Below, one piece after another: positions 18,058 to 25,332 of a DNA stretch of 64,000 nucleotides (its first letter is position 1; each line of letters begins with the position of its first letter). The notes beneath the pieces were generated by a model. That model was not told the origin of the DNA and ran no database searches. It saw only the letters and a program-made list of their open reading frames with translations. Made by a program: the position numbers and the translations under genes. The stretch covers positions 1-64,000 of the forward strand of contig CBDDDJ010000003.1 of assembly GCA_965226475.1 (NCBI GenBank), given 5' to 3'. The DNA comes from JASLMY01 sp965226475 (lineage in GTDB: Bacteria > Pseudomonadota > Alphaproteobacteria > GCA-2731375).

Positions 18058-18959
18058 GTGCCGCCACCTCGCCCGGCACGGGTCTGGCCTACGGCCTGCG
18101 GCGGGTCTGCGCCGCCTGGGGCATGGCCCGCTCCTCGTTCTACGCCATGACCTCCGGCCAGCACGCCGAGCAGCCGCCGGCAAAGCGTCGGGGACCGAAG
18201 CCCGCGATCTCGGACCAGGCGCTGCTGGTGGCGATCGAAGCCGACCTGGAGGCATCGCCCTGGGAGGGCGAGGGCTACCGCAAGGTCTGGGCTCGGCTTC
18301 GGGTCTGTCGCGACATCCGGGTTGCCCGCAAGCGGGTGCTCCGCCTGATGCGCGAGAACAATCTGCTCTCGCCCCATCGCTGCCGCCGCCGTGGCGGCAA
18401 TCCCCATGACGGTGAGATCATCACTCATGCCCCGAACCTCATGTGGGGCACCGATGGCGTTCGGGTGTTCACGGTGGACGACGGCTGGGGCTGGATCTTC
18501 ACCGCCGTCGAGCATTGGAACGCCGAGTGTGTCGGCTGGCATGTCTGCAAGCGCGGCGACCGCTTCGCCGCCCTGCAGCCGATCTCCATGGGGCTTGCCG
18601 GGCTGTATGGCTCGACCGCGGCCGGCGCGGCTCGGGGGCTGGCCTTGCGGATGGATCACGGCTCCCAGTATCTGTCGGACCACTTCACCAACCAGATCAA
18701 GTTCTGGGGCATCCAGCCGTCCTACGCCTTCGTCGCCGAGCCCCAGACCAACGGCGTCGCCGAGCGGTTCAATCGCACGCTGAAGGAACAGATCATCCAT
18801 GGTCGCATCTACCGCAACATCGCGGAGCTGCGGGACGCCGTCCGCGACTTCGTCGAACTCTACAATGCCCAGTGGATCGTCGAAAAGAACGGCTACCTGA
18901 GCCCCGCTCAAGCTCGTCAGGCGTGGCACGCCGCGATCTCAATCAGGCCCGCCGCGTGA
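18054..18959 (+). CDS. Transposase orfB (copy 2), DDE integrase core
   Basis: 301 aa. N-terminal HTH-like segment (GLAYGLRRVCAAWGMARSSF), HTH_21-like RLRVCRDIRVARKRVLRLM, then the rve core: NLMWGTDGVRVFTVDDGWGW (first Asp), ALRMDHGSQYLSDHF (second Asp) and TNGVAERFNRTLKEQIIHG (Glu). Intact and probably active: copies 2 and 3 have the same length and look identical. The catalytic domain is IS3-like, but the 14-bp duplications and TG...CA ends fit IS481 better. Confidence 0.9.
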   Translation: MSAATSPGTGLAYGLRRVCAAWGMARSSFYAMTSGQHAEQPPAKRRGPKPAISDQALLVAIEADLEASPWEGEGYRKVWARLRVCRDIRVARKRVLRLMRENNLLSPHRCRRRGGNPHDGEIITHAPNLMWGTDGVRVFTVDDGWGWIFTAVEHWNAECVGWHVCKRGDRFAALQPISMGLAGLYGSTAAGAARGLALRMDHGSQYLSDHFTNQIKFWGIQPSYAFVAEPQTNGVAERFNRTLKEQIIHGRIYRNIAELRDAVRDFVELYNAQWIVEKNGYLSPAQARQAWHAAISIRPAA

Positions 18960-18994
18960 GACAAACTTGTGTCCAAGGAACCGGGTGCGCTACA

Positions 18995-19008
18995 GCGGGA
19001 CCTACTGG
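18995..19008 (+). repeat. 14-bp target duplication, right of IS copy 2
   Basis: Exact repeat of 17567-17580. Confidence 0.93.
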
Positions 19009-19308
19009 CGGATGAAGACCGGGCGCGGCAAGGCGTTGCGCGATGGCTTCGACAACGAATTGCATGCGCTGCGGCTCCAGGAAACGCCGAGCCTCAGCCC
19101 CAGCGGCCAGGGCAAGGCGCGCGACGATTTCTCCATAGAGTGGAACGGCCGCAGGCTGGCGCTGGATCGCCATCTGAAGAACAACGTGACAACACGCGAC
19201 CCCAGGCAGTGCCTGCGTGTGTATTTCGCATGGGACGATGCAACCCGCCAGGTCGTGATCGGCCACCTCCCGGGACATATGAAGATATAGGAATCGAGGC
19301 AGGTCCAC

Positions 19309-19458
19309 CGGGTGTATTACCGTTCACACAATGGTTCTGCTTTTTTTCTTGACGGGGCGCAGGACCGTTCGTTGTAACGGCCCAACATGTCATTGCGGGA
19401 TGGCGAACGGATCACTGCTCCGGCAATGTCGGAGCGCTCCAGATCAGCGGCCTGTCAA
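19309..19458. other. Intergenic region before the toxin-antitoxin pair
   Basis: A/T-richer than the surroundings; contains a run TTTTTTTC near 19342-19349, but no clear stem before it. Confidence 0.4.
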
Positions 19459-19491
19459 TCGATTAATCGATTACGCGCGTGTGCACCACAC
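19459..19491 (+). promoter_or_regulatory. Two small palindromes upstream of the toxin gene
   Basis: TCGATTAATCGA (19459-19470) is a perfect 12-bp palindrome, and GTGTGCACCACAC (19479-19491) has 5-bp arms. They lie 70-100 bases before the toxin start and are candidate operators for autoregulation by the antitoxin. Possible promoter elements follow (TTGTTT near 19510, TGTATT near 19533). Not proven. Confidence 0.35.
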
Positions 19492-19558
19492 AATAAATCC
19501 CATTATCCGTTGTTTGGTCTGTTGTTGACAGGTGTATTCAGCATTGACAACATGCGCC

Positions 19559-19909
19559 ATGAATCATGACACGAGACCGGTCGGTTGGATCAGGGCGGCG
19601 CGGAAGGTGTTCGAATCGTTCCCTGCATCCGTGCAGGATCGGGTCAACACGGCGCTGACGATCGCGGTAGAAGGCGGCAAGGCGGATGTCGCCAAGCCGC
19701 TGAAGGGCGTTGGACCGGGTGTCATGGAGATCGCCATCCGATACCGGACCGATGCGTGGCGAGTGGTCTATGTGACGGAAGTGGCGGGCCGGCTTTGGGT
19801 GATCCACGCGTTTCGGAAGAAGTCGAAAACGGGGATCAAGACGCCGAAGGCCGAGATCGATCTGATCGAGGGCCGGGTGGCGCGACTGAGAAGGGAGCTG
19901 ATGCCATGA
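19559..19909 (+). CDS. RelE/HigB-type toxin (Gp49-like)
   Basis: 116 aa. MNHDTRPVGWIRAARKVFES, then GVMEIAIRYRTDAWRVVYVT and LWVIHAFRKKSKTGIKTPKA. The E-I-R-x-x-x-x-x-x-W-R-x-x-Y and H-x-F-x-K-K-S-x-K-T-P patterns are those of phage Gp49-like HigB toxins, ribosome-dependent mRNA interferases. The toxin precedes the antitoxin, the usual HigBA order, and the stop overlaps the antitoxin ATG (ATGA), so the two are translationally coupled. Confidence 0.88.
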   Translation: MNHDTRPVGWIRAARKVFESFPASVQDRVNTALTIAVEGGKADVAKPLKGVGPGVMEIAIRYRTDAWRVVYVTEVAGRLWVIHAFRKKSKTGIKTPKAEIDLIEGRVARLRRELMP

Positions 19910-20229
19910 GCGAGCGCGACTTCGAACTGGTCGAGGGCAGCGGCAACGTATTTCGCGATCTGGGCGATCCCGACGCGGACCTGAAACAGGCCAAGGCGAT
20001 CCTCGCGGCCTGCATCATCGCTGTGCTGGACGACCGCGGGCTATCGGTCCGCAAGGCCGGCGCGCTGACCCACTTCGCCGCGGCGGACTTCTCGCGCATT
20101 CGCAACGCGGATCTCGGGCGGTTCACGCTGGATCGGTTGATGAAGATGCTGGCGTCTCTTGACGGCAATCTGCGGGTCACGCTCCATGTCGATGCGAGAC
20201 TTGGTGGCCAGGCCGCGGCGGCGATTTGA
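19906..20229 (+). CDS. XRE-family antitoxin (HigA-like)
   Basis: 107 aa. An N-terminal extension (SERDFELVEGSGNVFRDLGD) precedes a Cro/C1-type helix-turn-helix: AVLDDRGLSVRKAGALTHFA then ADFSRIRNADLGRFTLDRLM. This is the HTH_37-like layout of antitoxins paired with Gp49-like toxins. Expected to bind the toxin and to repress the operon, possibly at the palindromes around 19459-19491. Confidence 0.88.
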   Translation: MSERDFELVEGSGNVFRDLGDPDADLKQAKAILAACIIAVLDDRGLSVRKAGALTHFAAADFSRIRNADLGRFTLDRLMKMLASLDGNLRVTLHVDARLGGQAAAAI

Positions 20230-20815
20230 CGCTGAGGCCATGTCGGTTTCACCAGGCACGATGCAGAGATTTGCAACAGCGAAATATCCGGCACGGATGC
20301 TCCCTCGGAATGGTTGGTGAAAAGGCCGCCGGAATGGGCGTGCATGATCGCGGCGAGAATCGCGTTGCGGGTGGCGCCGATATTGCGGGATGCGCTGTGT
20401 ACCGATGAAACGTCGCGGCGCGCCCTCATCATCCTTCCGAGCTTCATAGCCCTGGCTGCCGCAAGTTATGCCGGTGCCGGGCCAGATCGATTCCGTGATG
20501 TGCGGCAGGTAGCCCGTGCAGCCGCCCGTGGCGCGGGATCTACGATGGTAGAAACCTTCAACGAAAGTCAGATGAATGTGATCGATAGTGTGGAAGCAGC
20601 TCCCGAAGAGAATCTGTACATCCATGAGTTGGAGTCGGACAGGAATGCTGTCGGTGTCGCTTCGCACGCCGTCGATGCCATTGTACTTGCGGTACAAGCG
20701 GATGGCCTTGTCGAGCGGCACCGTGCGTGGTCCGGTCTTGGAAGCAAATGGACTTAACTGGATGGAAATAATATCAGCAAAATCAGTTATTTATCGAACA
20801 GCCATTTGGCAATGT
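20230..20815. other. Gap with ambiguous coding potential
   Basis: 586 bases. On the plus strand 20344-20757 is open (MIAARIALRVAPILRDALCT, then RRALIILPSFIALAAASYAG, to SGLGSKWT); on the minus strand 20721 downward is open too (PLDKAIRLYRKYNGIDGVRS). Neither is recognised and both cannot be real. GC falls toward 20815. Likely decayed DNA. Confidence 0.3.
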
Positions 20816-20822
20816 CATTGCA

Positions 20823-20935
20823 TTGTTTTTGCACGACAAGGTCGGTCTTCACGACAAGCACGACGATTTCCCGGCCCATCTTTCGGGCGGCCAGGAACAG
20901 CGGGCGGCGATCGCGCGGGCGCTGGCGGTGCGCTG
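20823..20935 (+). pseudogene. ABC transporter ATPase fragment
   Basis: VGLHDKHDDFPAHLSGGQEQ then RAAIARALAV: the signature motif (LSGGQ) region of an importer ATPase of the polar amino-acid type. About 35 residues only, fused in frame to an IS256 transposase fragment. Confidence 0.75.
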
Positions 20936-21797
20936 TCCCAGGGTGCGCGACCGAGGCGCCGGCGAGACGGGGCCGCGGGTTCGCTTCACCTCACGGATCT
21001 TGCCTCCCTATCTCAGGCGCGCCAAGTCGATCGAGGAACTCCTGCCCTGGCTTTATCTGAAGGGCATCTCCACGGGCGATTTCTGCGAGGCGCTTGCGGC
21101 GCTCTTGGGGCCCGAGGCGCCGGGGCTCTCGGCATCGACCATTGCCCGCCTCAAGGAGGTCTGGCAAGGCGAGCTGGAGCATTGGCAACGGCGCGATCTC
21201 TCGGCCAAGCGTCATGTCTACTTCTGGGCCGACGGCGTCTACTTCTCACCACGGCTCGACCATGACAAGCAATGCATGTGCGTGATCATCGGTGCCGACG
21301 AGCTGGGCCGCAAGGAGCGGCTGGCGATCGCCGACGGCTACCGGGAGAGCGCCCAGTCCTGGCGCGAAGTGCTGCTCGATCTCAAGCGCCGCGGCCTGGC
21401 GATTGCGCCCGAGCTGGCCACCGGCGACGGGGCGCTCGGTTTCTGGAAAGCCTTGCGCGAGGTCCACGGGACGACGCGCGAGCAGCGCTGTTGGGTGCAC
21501 AAGACCGCCAACGCTGCTCAACAAGCTCCCGAAGTCCGTCCAGCCACGCGCCAAGCAGCACCTACAGGACATCTGGATGGCCGAGACCCGCGCGGTGGCC
21601 GAGAAGGCCTTCGACTTCTTCCTCGAGGCCCATGGCCCCAAGTACGATAAAGCGGTGGCCTGCCTGGCCAAGGACCGCGACGTGTTGCTCGCCTTCTACG
21701 ACTTCCCGGCCGAGCACTGGAAGCACACCACCAATCCCATCGAAAGCAACTTTGCGACCGTGCGCCTCAGGACCACCAAAACCAAGGGCTGCCTCAG
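20936..21797 (+). pseudogene. IS256-family transposase, central fragment, frameshifted
   Basis: Begins RVRDRGAGETGPRVRFTSRI and carries HVYFWADGVYFSPRLDHDKQ (first Asp), ELATGDGALGFWKAL (second Asp) and CWVHKTAN. After that the frame shifts near 21512 and continues LNKLPKSVQPRAKQHLQDIW in another frame to TTNPIESNFATVRLRTTKTK. Compared with the fragment at 9121-9413 two codons are missing (HWKHTTNP instead of HWKHIRTTNP). Cut at 21797 by the terminus of an IS3. Confidence 0.88.
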
Positions 21798-21836
21798 TGG
21801 ACCCTGCTGACGAAAGTGGAGACGTCCTGCGATAGG
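21798..21836 (-). repeat. Detached IS3 terminus
   Basis: TGGACCCTGCTGACGAAAG and about 20 further bases match the right terminus of the complete IS3 at 12657-13912. Nothing else of that IS is present, so it was lost when the IS21 beside it arrived or by deletion. Confidence 0.85.
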
Positions 21837-22021
21837 TGTCAACGGCGGAGTAAAACCCGGCCATGTGGCGGAGCAAAAGTGGGCCACTTTGGTTCGGTGA
21901 GGAGCTTGTCCCCGTAGTCCACGGGAGGGACCCACGCGCGGCGTGGACTGCCCCTCAGCAGGCAAAGGCCGCGGCGCGCGTGGGAGGGGCCTGTGGGCCC
22001 ACGGGGGCAAGCGGATGCCGC

Positions 22022-22789
22022 TCAGGCGCTTTTTGCGGGTTTCTGTTTTCTTCGGCTCTGCTTGAGGCGGAAGCTTTCGCCGTTCATTTCCAGGATATGG
22101 ACGTGGTGGGTCAGGCGGTCCAGCAACGCCCCCGTCAGGCGTTCTGAGCCGAAAACCTCCGTCCACTCGTCGAATGGCAGGTTGGAGGTCACCAGGATCG
22201 AGCCACGCTCGTAGCGCTGGCTGAACACCTCGAACAGCAACTCGGCGCCGGTCTTGGAGAGCGGCACGAAACCCAGCTCGTCGATGATGAGGAGCTTGAG
22301 GTTGGCGAGCTTCTTCTGGAACCTCAGCAGCTGTCTGTCATCGCGCGCCTCCATGAGCTCGTGGACCAGGGCGGCGGCGGTGGTAAAGCCGACCGACAGG
22401 CCCTTCTGGCAAGCGGCAAGGCCGAGGCCGAGCGCAATGTGACTCTTGCCGGTGCCGGAATTGCCCAGAGCGATCACATTCTCCCGGCGCTCGATGTACT
22501 CGCATCGTGCCAGCTCGAGGACCAGCGCCTTGTTGAGCGAGGCGATCGCTTTGAAGTCAAAGCTGTCCAAGCTCTTGACGGTCGGGAACTTCGCTTGCCT
22601 GATTCGCCGCTCGACCATGCGGCGCTCGCGGTCGATCAGTTCCAGCTCGGCCAGGCGGAGCAGGTAGCGCACGTGGTCGGCGCCCTCGCTGGCACACTGG
22701 CGAGCCAGCTTGTCGTACTCCCTGAGGAAGGTCGGCAGCTTGAGGGCCTTCAGGTGATGGGCCAGCAACACCTGCGGCGTGTCGCTCAC
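22022..22789 (-). CDS. istB: IS21 helper ATPase IstB (copy 1)
   Basis: 255 aa, GTG start at 22789 (VSDTPQVLLAHHLKALKLPT) overlapping the istA stop (GTGA). AAA+ ATPase: Walker A in ALGNSGTGKSHIALGLGLAA, Walker B in LKLLIIDELGFVPLSKTGAE, sensor-like ILVTSNLPFDEWTEVFG. IstB activates and directs the IstA transposase. Intact here, in contrast to copy 2. Confidence 0.92.
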   Translation of the reverse strand: MSDTPQVLLAHHLKALKLPTFLREYDKLARQCASEGADHVRYLLRLAELELIDRERRMVERRIRQAKFPTVKSLDSFDFKAIASLNKALVLELARCEYIERRENVIALGNSGTGKSHIALGLGLAACQKGLSVGFTTAAALVHELMEARDDRQLLRFQKKLANLKLLIIDELGFVPLSKTGAELLFEVFSQRYERGSILVTSNLPFDEWTEVFGSERLTGALLDRLTHHVHILEMNGESFRLKQSRRKQKPAKSA

Positions 22790-24285
22790 GGCGCCGCTCC
22801 GCCCAGCAGGCTCATGTGGCTGGCGGCGGATGTGGTGGTCACCTGGGCCCGCGGCAGATAGGGATAAACGTTCAAGTCGAGCCGGGGGGGTCGACGCTCG
22901 ACGCGACACAGCACCAGGTGCTTGACCGCATCATAGCCGATGGCGCCTAACCGCGGGGCATCGCGGATGGCACCGTGCACCTCCTCAAGGGCAAAGGTCT
23001 CCAGAAGACGGAGCACTTGCACGTACTCCCGCTTGCCGGCCTTGCCCATGCGGGCTTCAAGCAAGCGGCGCAGGTTGGCGTACGCCTCGGGCAGCTTCCA
23101 ACCGGCCAGCGGGGCGGCTTGATCGAGGGCACCGATCTTCCGCTCCCGCAAGGCCAGATAGTGGATCGGCTCGAAGATCAGGTCCTCTCGTTCGTAAGAG
23201 CGTGGGTGCCGGGCGATGACCTCGGCGGCGCAGCCGATGACCACCTCGTGCACGTAGCCACGGACCCAGACCTCTTGGTGACCGTAGGCGACGGGCACCG
23301 AGTAGTCGTTGCCCCGATAGCGCACCAGGGAGAGCGAATTGACCCGCGTGCCCTCCTTGTCGCAGGCCTCGAAAGGCGCCGGCGGCAATTCCATCAGCTT
23401 CTCCCGGTCGCATCCGAACCGCTCGCCGATGGTCTCGCGATGGCCGCGCAAGACGTCGCTTTCCCGTCTCCGACATTGATGTTCCAGGTGAGCGTTGAAG
23501 GCGTCCCAGCTCGCAAACCGGGGGATGGGAACCATGAAGTTCCGGCGGGCGTAACCGACCAGCCCCTCCACCTTGCCCTTATCATTGCCCTTGCCGGGGC
23601 GGCCATATCGATCCTGGAACAGATAATGGGATTGAAGCCCGCTGAACGCTCGCGTTCGTTGCCGCGTGCCGTCCGGCAGGATGCGCGACACCAGGCACTT
23701 GTCATTGTCGTGGAGAATCGATTGGGGAATGCCGCCGAAGAAGGCGAAGGCCCCGTTGTGGCCGTCCAGCCAGGCCTCCGTCGCCGCCGCCGGGTAGGCC
23801 GCAACGAAGCAGGCATCGCCGTGGGGAAGGTCCATGGCGAAAAAATGCGCCCGCCGCTTGACGCCGGCGATGATCGCATCCGCCTCGCCAAAGTCCGCCT
23901 GAGCGTGACCCGGAGGGTGCGCCAGCGGCACGAACATCTCACGCTGGCGACGGCGCCGTTCCCGGACGTAATCCTTGACGATGGTCTGTTTGCCCGCAAA
24001 GCCATGCTCGTCGCGAAGACGCTCGAATATCCGCTTCGCCGTGTGGCGCTGCTTGCAGTGAACCGTTCGGTCCTCTTCCAGAATACGGTCAATGATATCC
24101 CTGAAGGGGTCCAGCTTCGGGCGCTTCGGTGGCTGGCGGCGGCGGTAGCCAGGCGGCTCCGAGTGCCCGAGCATCTTCCTCACCGTCTCTCGCGCTATGC
24201 CAAACCGACTCGCCGCCTCTCGCTGACTCAGCCCATCAACATGGCACGCCAGCCGAACGCGTAGATAAAGGTCCACGGTATACAT
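22786..24285 (-). CDS. istA: IS21 transposase IstA (copy 1)
   Basis: 499 aa from MYTVDLYLRVRLACHVDGLS (an in-frame ATG 15 bases upstream is also possible). HTH in QREAASRFGIARETVRKMLG, DDE/rve core with GHAQADFGEADAIIAGVKRR (first Asp), QSILHDNDKCLVSRIL (second Asp) and GKGNDKGKVEGLVGYARRNF (Glu), then a beta-barrel-like C-terminal domain. One residue differs from copy 2 (HPRSYERED against HPRSCERED). Confidence 0.93.
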   Translation of the reverse strand: MYTVDLYLRVRLACHVDGLSQREAASRFGIARETVRKMLGHSEPPGYRRRQPPKRPKLDPFRDIIDRILEEDRTVHCKQRHTAKRIFERLRDEHGFAGKQTIVKDYVRERRRRQREMFVPLAHPPGHAQADFGEADAIIAGVKRRAHFFAMDLPHGDACFVAAYPAAATEAWLDGHNGAFAFFGGIPQSILHDNDKCLVSRILPDGTRQRTRAFSGLQSHYLFQDRYGRPGKGNDKGKVEGLVGYARRNFMVPIPRFASWDAFNAHLEHQCRRRESDVLRGHRETIGERFGCDREKLMELPPAPFEACDKEGTRVNSLSLVRYRGNDYSVPVAYGHQEVWVRGYVHEVVIGCAAEVIARHPRSYEREDLIFEPIHYLALRERKIGALDQAAPLAGWKLPEAYANLRRLLEARMGKAGKREYVQVLRLLETFALEEVHGAIRDAPRLGAIGYDAVKHLVLCRVERRPPRLDLNVYPYLPRAQVTTTSAASHMSLLGGAAP

Positions 24286-24405
24286 CCTCCCACCTTCCAT
24301 CCCGAAAAGGATCGAAGGCTACAGGTGGCAGAGTTTTACTCCGACCGCAGCCGGGCAAATCCCGCCGCTTCCGTGGTCTAATTTGTCACCGCCGCACACA
24401 CTTGC

Positions 24406-24467
24406 TTGCCTATCCGGTTTGCGCCCATTCTAGCCCTAGTGGGTGTGGGTGTAAACCGGATAGGCAA
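24406..24467. repeat. Long inverted repeat with nested palindromes
   Basis: Arms TTGCCTATCCGGTTT (24406-24420) and AAACCGGATAGGCAA (24453-24467) are perfect over 15 bp. The 32-base loop contains CCCATTCTAGCCCTAGTGGG, itself a hairpin with a CTAG-CC-CTAG centre. No T-run. It lies eight bases from the IS21 end and 165 bases beyond the stop of the minus-strand gene at 24633. Could be a terminator-like or recombination structure. Confidence 0.8.
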
Positions 24468-24632
24468 GGATCCATCTGTTTCACGGAGCAAGCAAGTCGT
24501 AGTGCCAGCTTGGGCTTCTGGAACCGATAACGACGACTCGAGACCAGAAGTCGAGATTCTGGTCTTGGATAAACTGCAATTCGTGCTCTAAAAGGACTGG
24601 TATTGGCACATGGCAAACATGATCGACCAAAA
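24468..24632. other. Flank downstream of the putative nuclease gene
   Basis: No gene recognised. Contains CGAGACCAGAAGTCGAGATTC-type short repeats; otherwise featureless. Confidence 0.35.
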
Positions 24633-25292
24633 TCAGCCACCAATTCTTGTACGACCCGATCTTGTTCTGATTACGGATTTTTCTTGACTTGTCGCTAATT
24701 CTGTTTCGGATACCTTTTCCAATTCCTCAGCTACGGCTATGCCTTTTCCGTCCGAGACATTCTGCACAATGAACCTCGCTGGATCATGGGAAATCTCTGC
24801 AAGCTCAAGGCAGATGCCGCACGCCAGACAGAGATGCGGGTATCTCAAATAAGAAATCTCTCCGGCATGCTTGCTGCAATCCAGATGCGTCGTGTGCATG
24901 CCGGAAACAACGCGGCTATCGTGAGGCTTCAATAGCGGTGCAAACGCGTCCGAAACTTGAGCAGTAATGATCTTTCGGCTTGGCAGGGGTTCACGAAAGT
25001 CGTACTCGCAATCAATTACCCAACTTCGGCCTTTGTTTCCGGGCTGTCCAAGCTCGCAAACGATTTCTTCAATGCTATCGGTCAGCGGTATCCGTGCCTG
25101 CTCTTCTCCCTTTGAACAGTCGTCATCGCCGACGACTATCCGCTGGTTCAGACGAGTCACTTCAACCGCGCAGTCGCGGTCTACAACGAAGTCGGGTGGA
25201 TCGCTGCATGGCCGTCGAATGGCAGTGTGACCTTGCTGCCCCAGCCAGTTCTGGACACACCGTTCATCGTCGTTTTCCCGTCGTTTCGCCAT
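24633..25292 (-). CDS. Putative PD-(D/E)xK-like nuclease beside the R-M enzyme
   Basis: 219 aa, ATG at 25292. MAKRRENDDERCVQNWLGQQ is followed by CSDPPDFVVDRDCAVEVTRL: a P-D-F, then nine residues, then A-V-E-V-T, which has the spacing of a PD-(D/E)xK-type nuclease core with Thr in the last place. Later parts hold four Cys/His in LDCSKHAGEISYLRYPHLCL and ACGICLELAEI that could bind metal. The family is not recognised. It is 40 bases downstream of the MmeI-like gene on the same strand and may be its partner or an independent defence gene. Confidence 0.5.
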   Translation of the reverse strand: MAKRRENDDERCVQNWLGQQGHTAIRRPCSDPPDFVVDRDCAVEVTRLNQRIVVGDDDCSKGEEQARIPLTDSIEEIVCELGQPGNKGRSWVIDCEYDFREPLPSRKIITAQVSDAFAPLLKPHDSRVVSGMHTTHLDCSKHAGEISYLRYPHLCLACGICLELAEISHDPARFIVQNVSDGKGIAVAEELEKVSETELATSQEKSVIRTRSGRTRIGG

Positions 25293-25332
25293 AGCGAAAT
25301 CAACCCCCACGCCTCCCGTTATCGACGCCAGC

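Larger units (their letters stand above)
17581..18994 (+). mobile_element. 1414-bp IS3/IS481-like element, copy 2
   Basis: Termini TGAGTCGGACCCGATTTCC and, read inward from the right, TGTAGCGCACCCGGTTCC, both continuing TTGGACACA. So the element is TG...CA with imperfect repeats of about 27 bp. It carries orfA and orfB and makes 14-bp duplications; copy 3 has the same length and the same behaviour. Confidence 0.95.
16970..19290 (+). pseudogene. Unknown protein with coiled coil, truncated 5' and split by an IS
   Basis: Piece 1 (about 16970-17580) reads QERELALREASRRYAEDPSA, a Glu/Arg-rich predicted coiled coil (LRAEIGELRAANRVAEERIA), then YVDLRAWAERHFQGRVALAG. Piece 2 (19009-19290) reads RMKTGRGKALRDGFDNELHA, then DFSIEWNGRRLALDRHLKNN and CLRVYFAWDDATRQVVIGHL, ending GHMKI. 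Removing 17581-18994 plus one copy of the 14-bp duplication restores GTYW-RMKTG in frame. The C-terminal block (I-W-G-x-x-x-x-L-D-x-H-L-K, then R-V-Y-F-x-W-D) recalls small RelE-like toxin folds, but the family was not recognised. The start is lost at the older IS3 edge. Confidence 0.75.
21837..24398 (-). mobile_element. IS21-family element, copy 1
   Basis: 2562 bp from TGTCAACGGCGGAGTAAAAC to a right end which, read inward, is TGTGCGGCGGTGACAAATTA. Carries istA and istB. Near-identical to copy 2 (40494-43081) in opposite orientation. No matching target duplication at its two ends. Confidence 0.92.

Noticed and set aside
22975..24264. 429-codon plus-strand frame over IS21 istA (and its mirror at 40628-41917)
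   Set aside because: Antisense shadow of istA; occurs in both IS21 copies only because the DNA is repeated.
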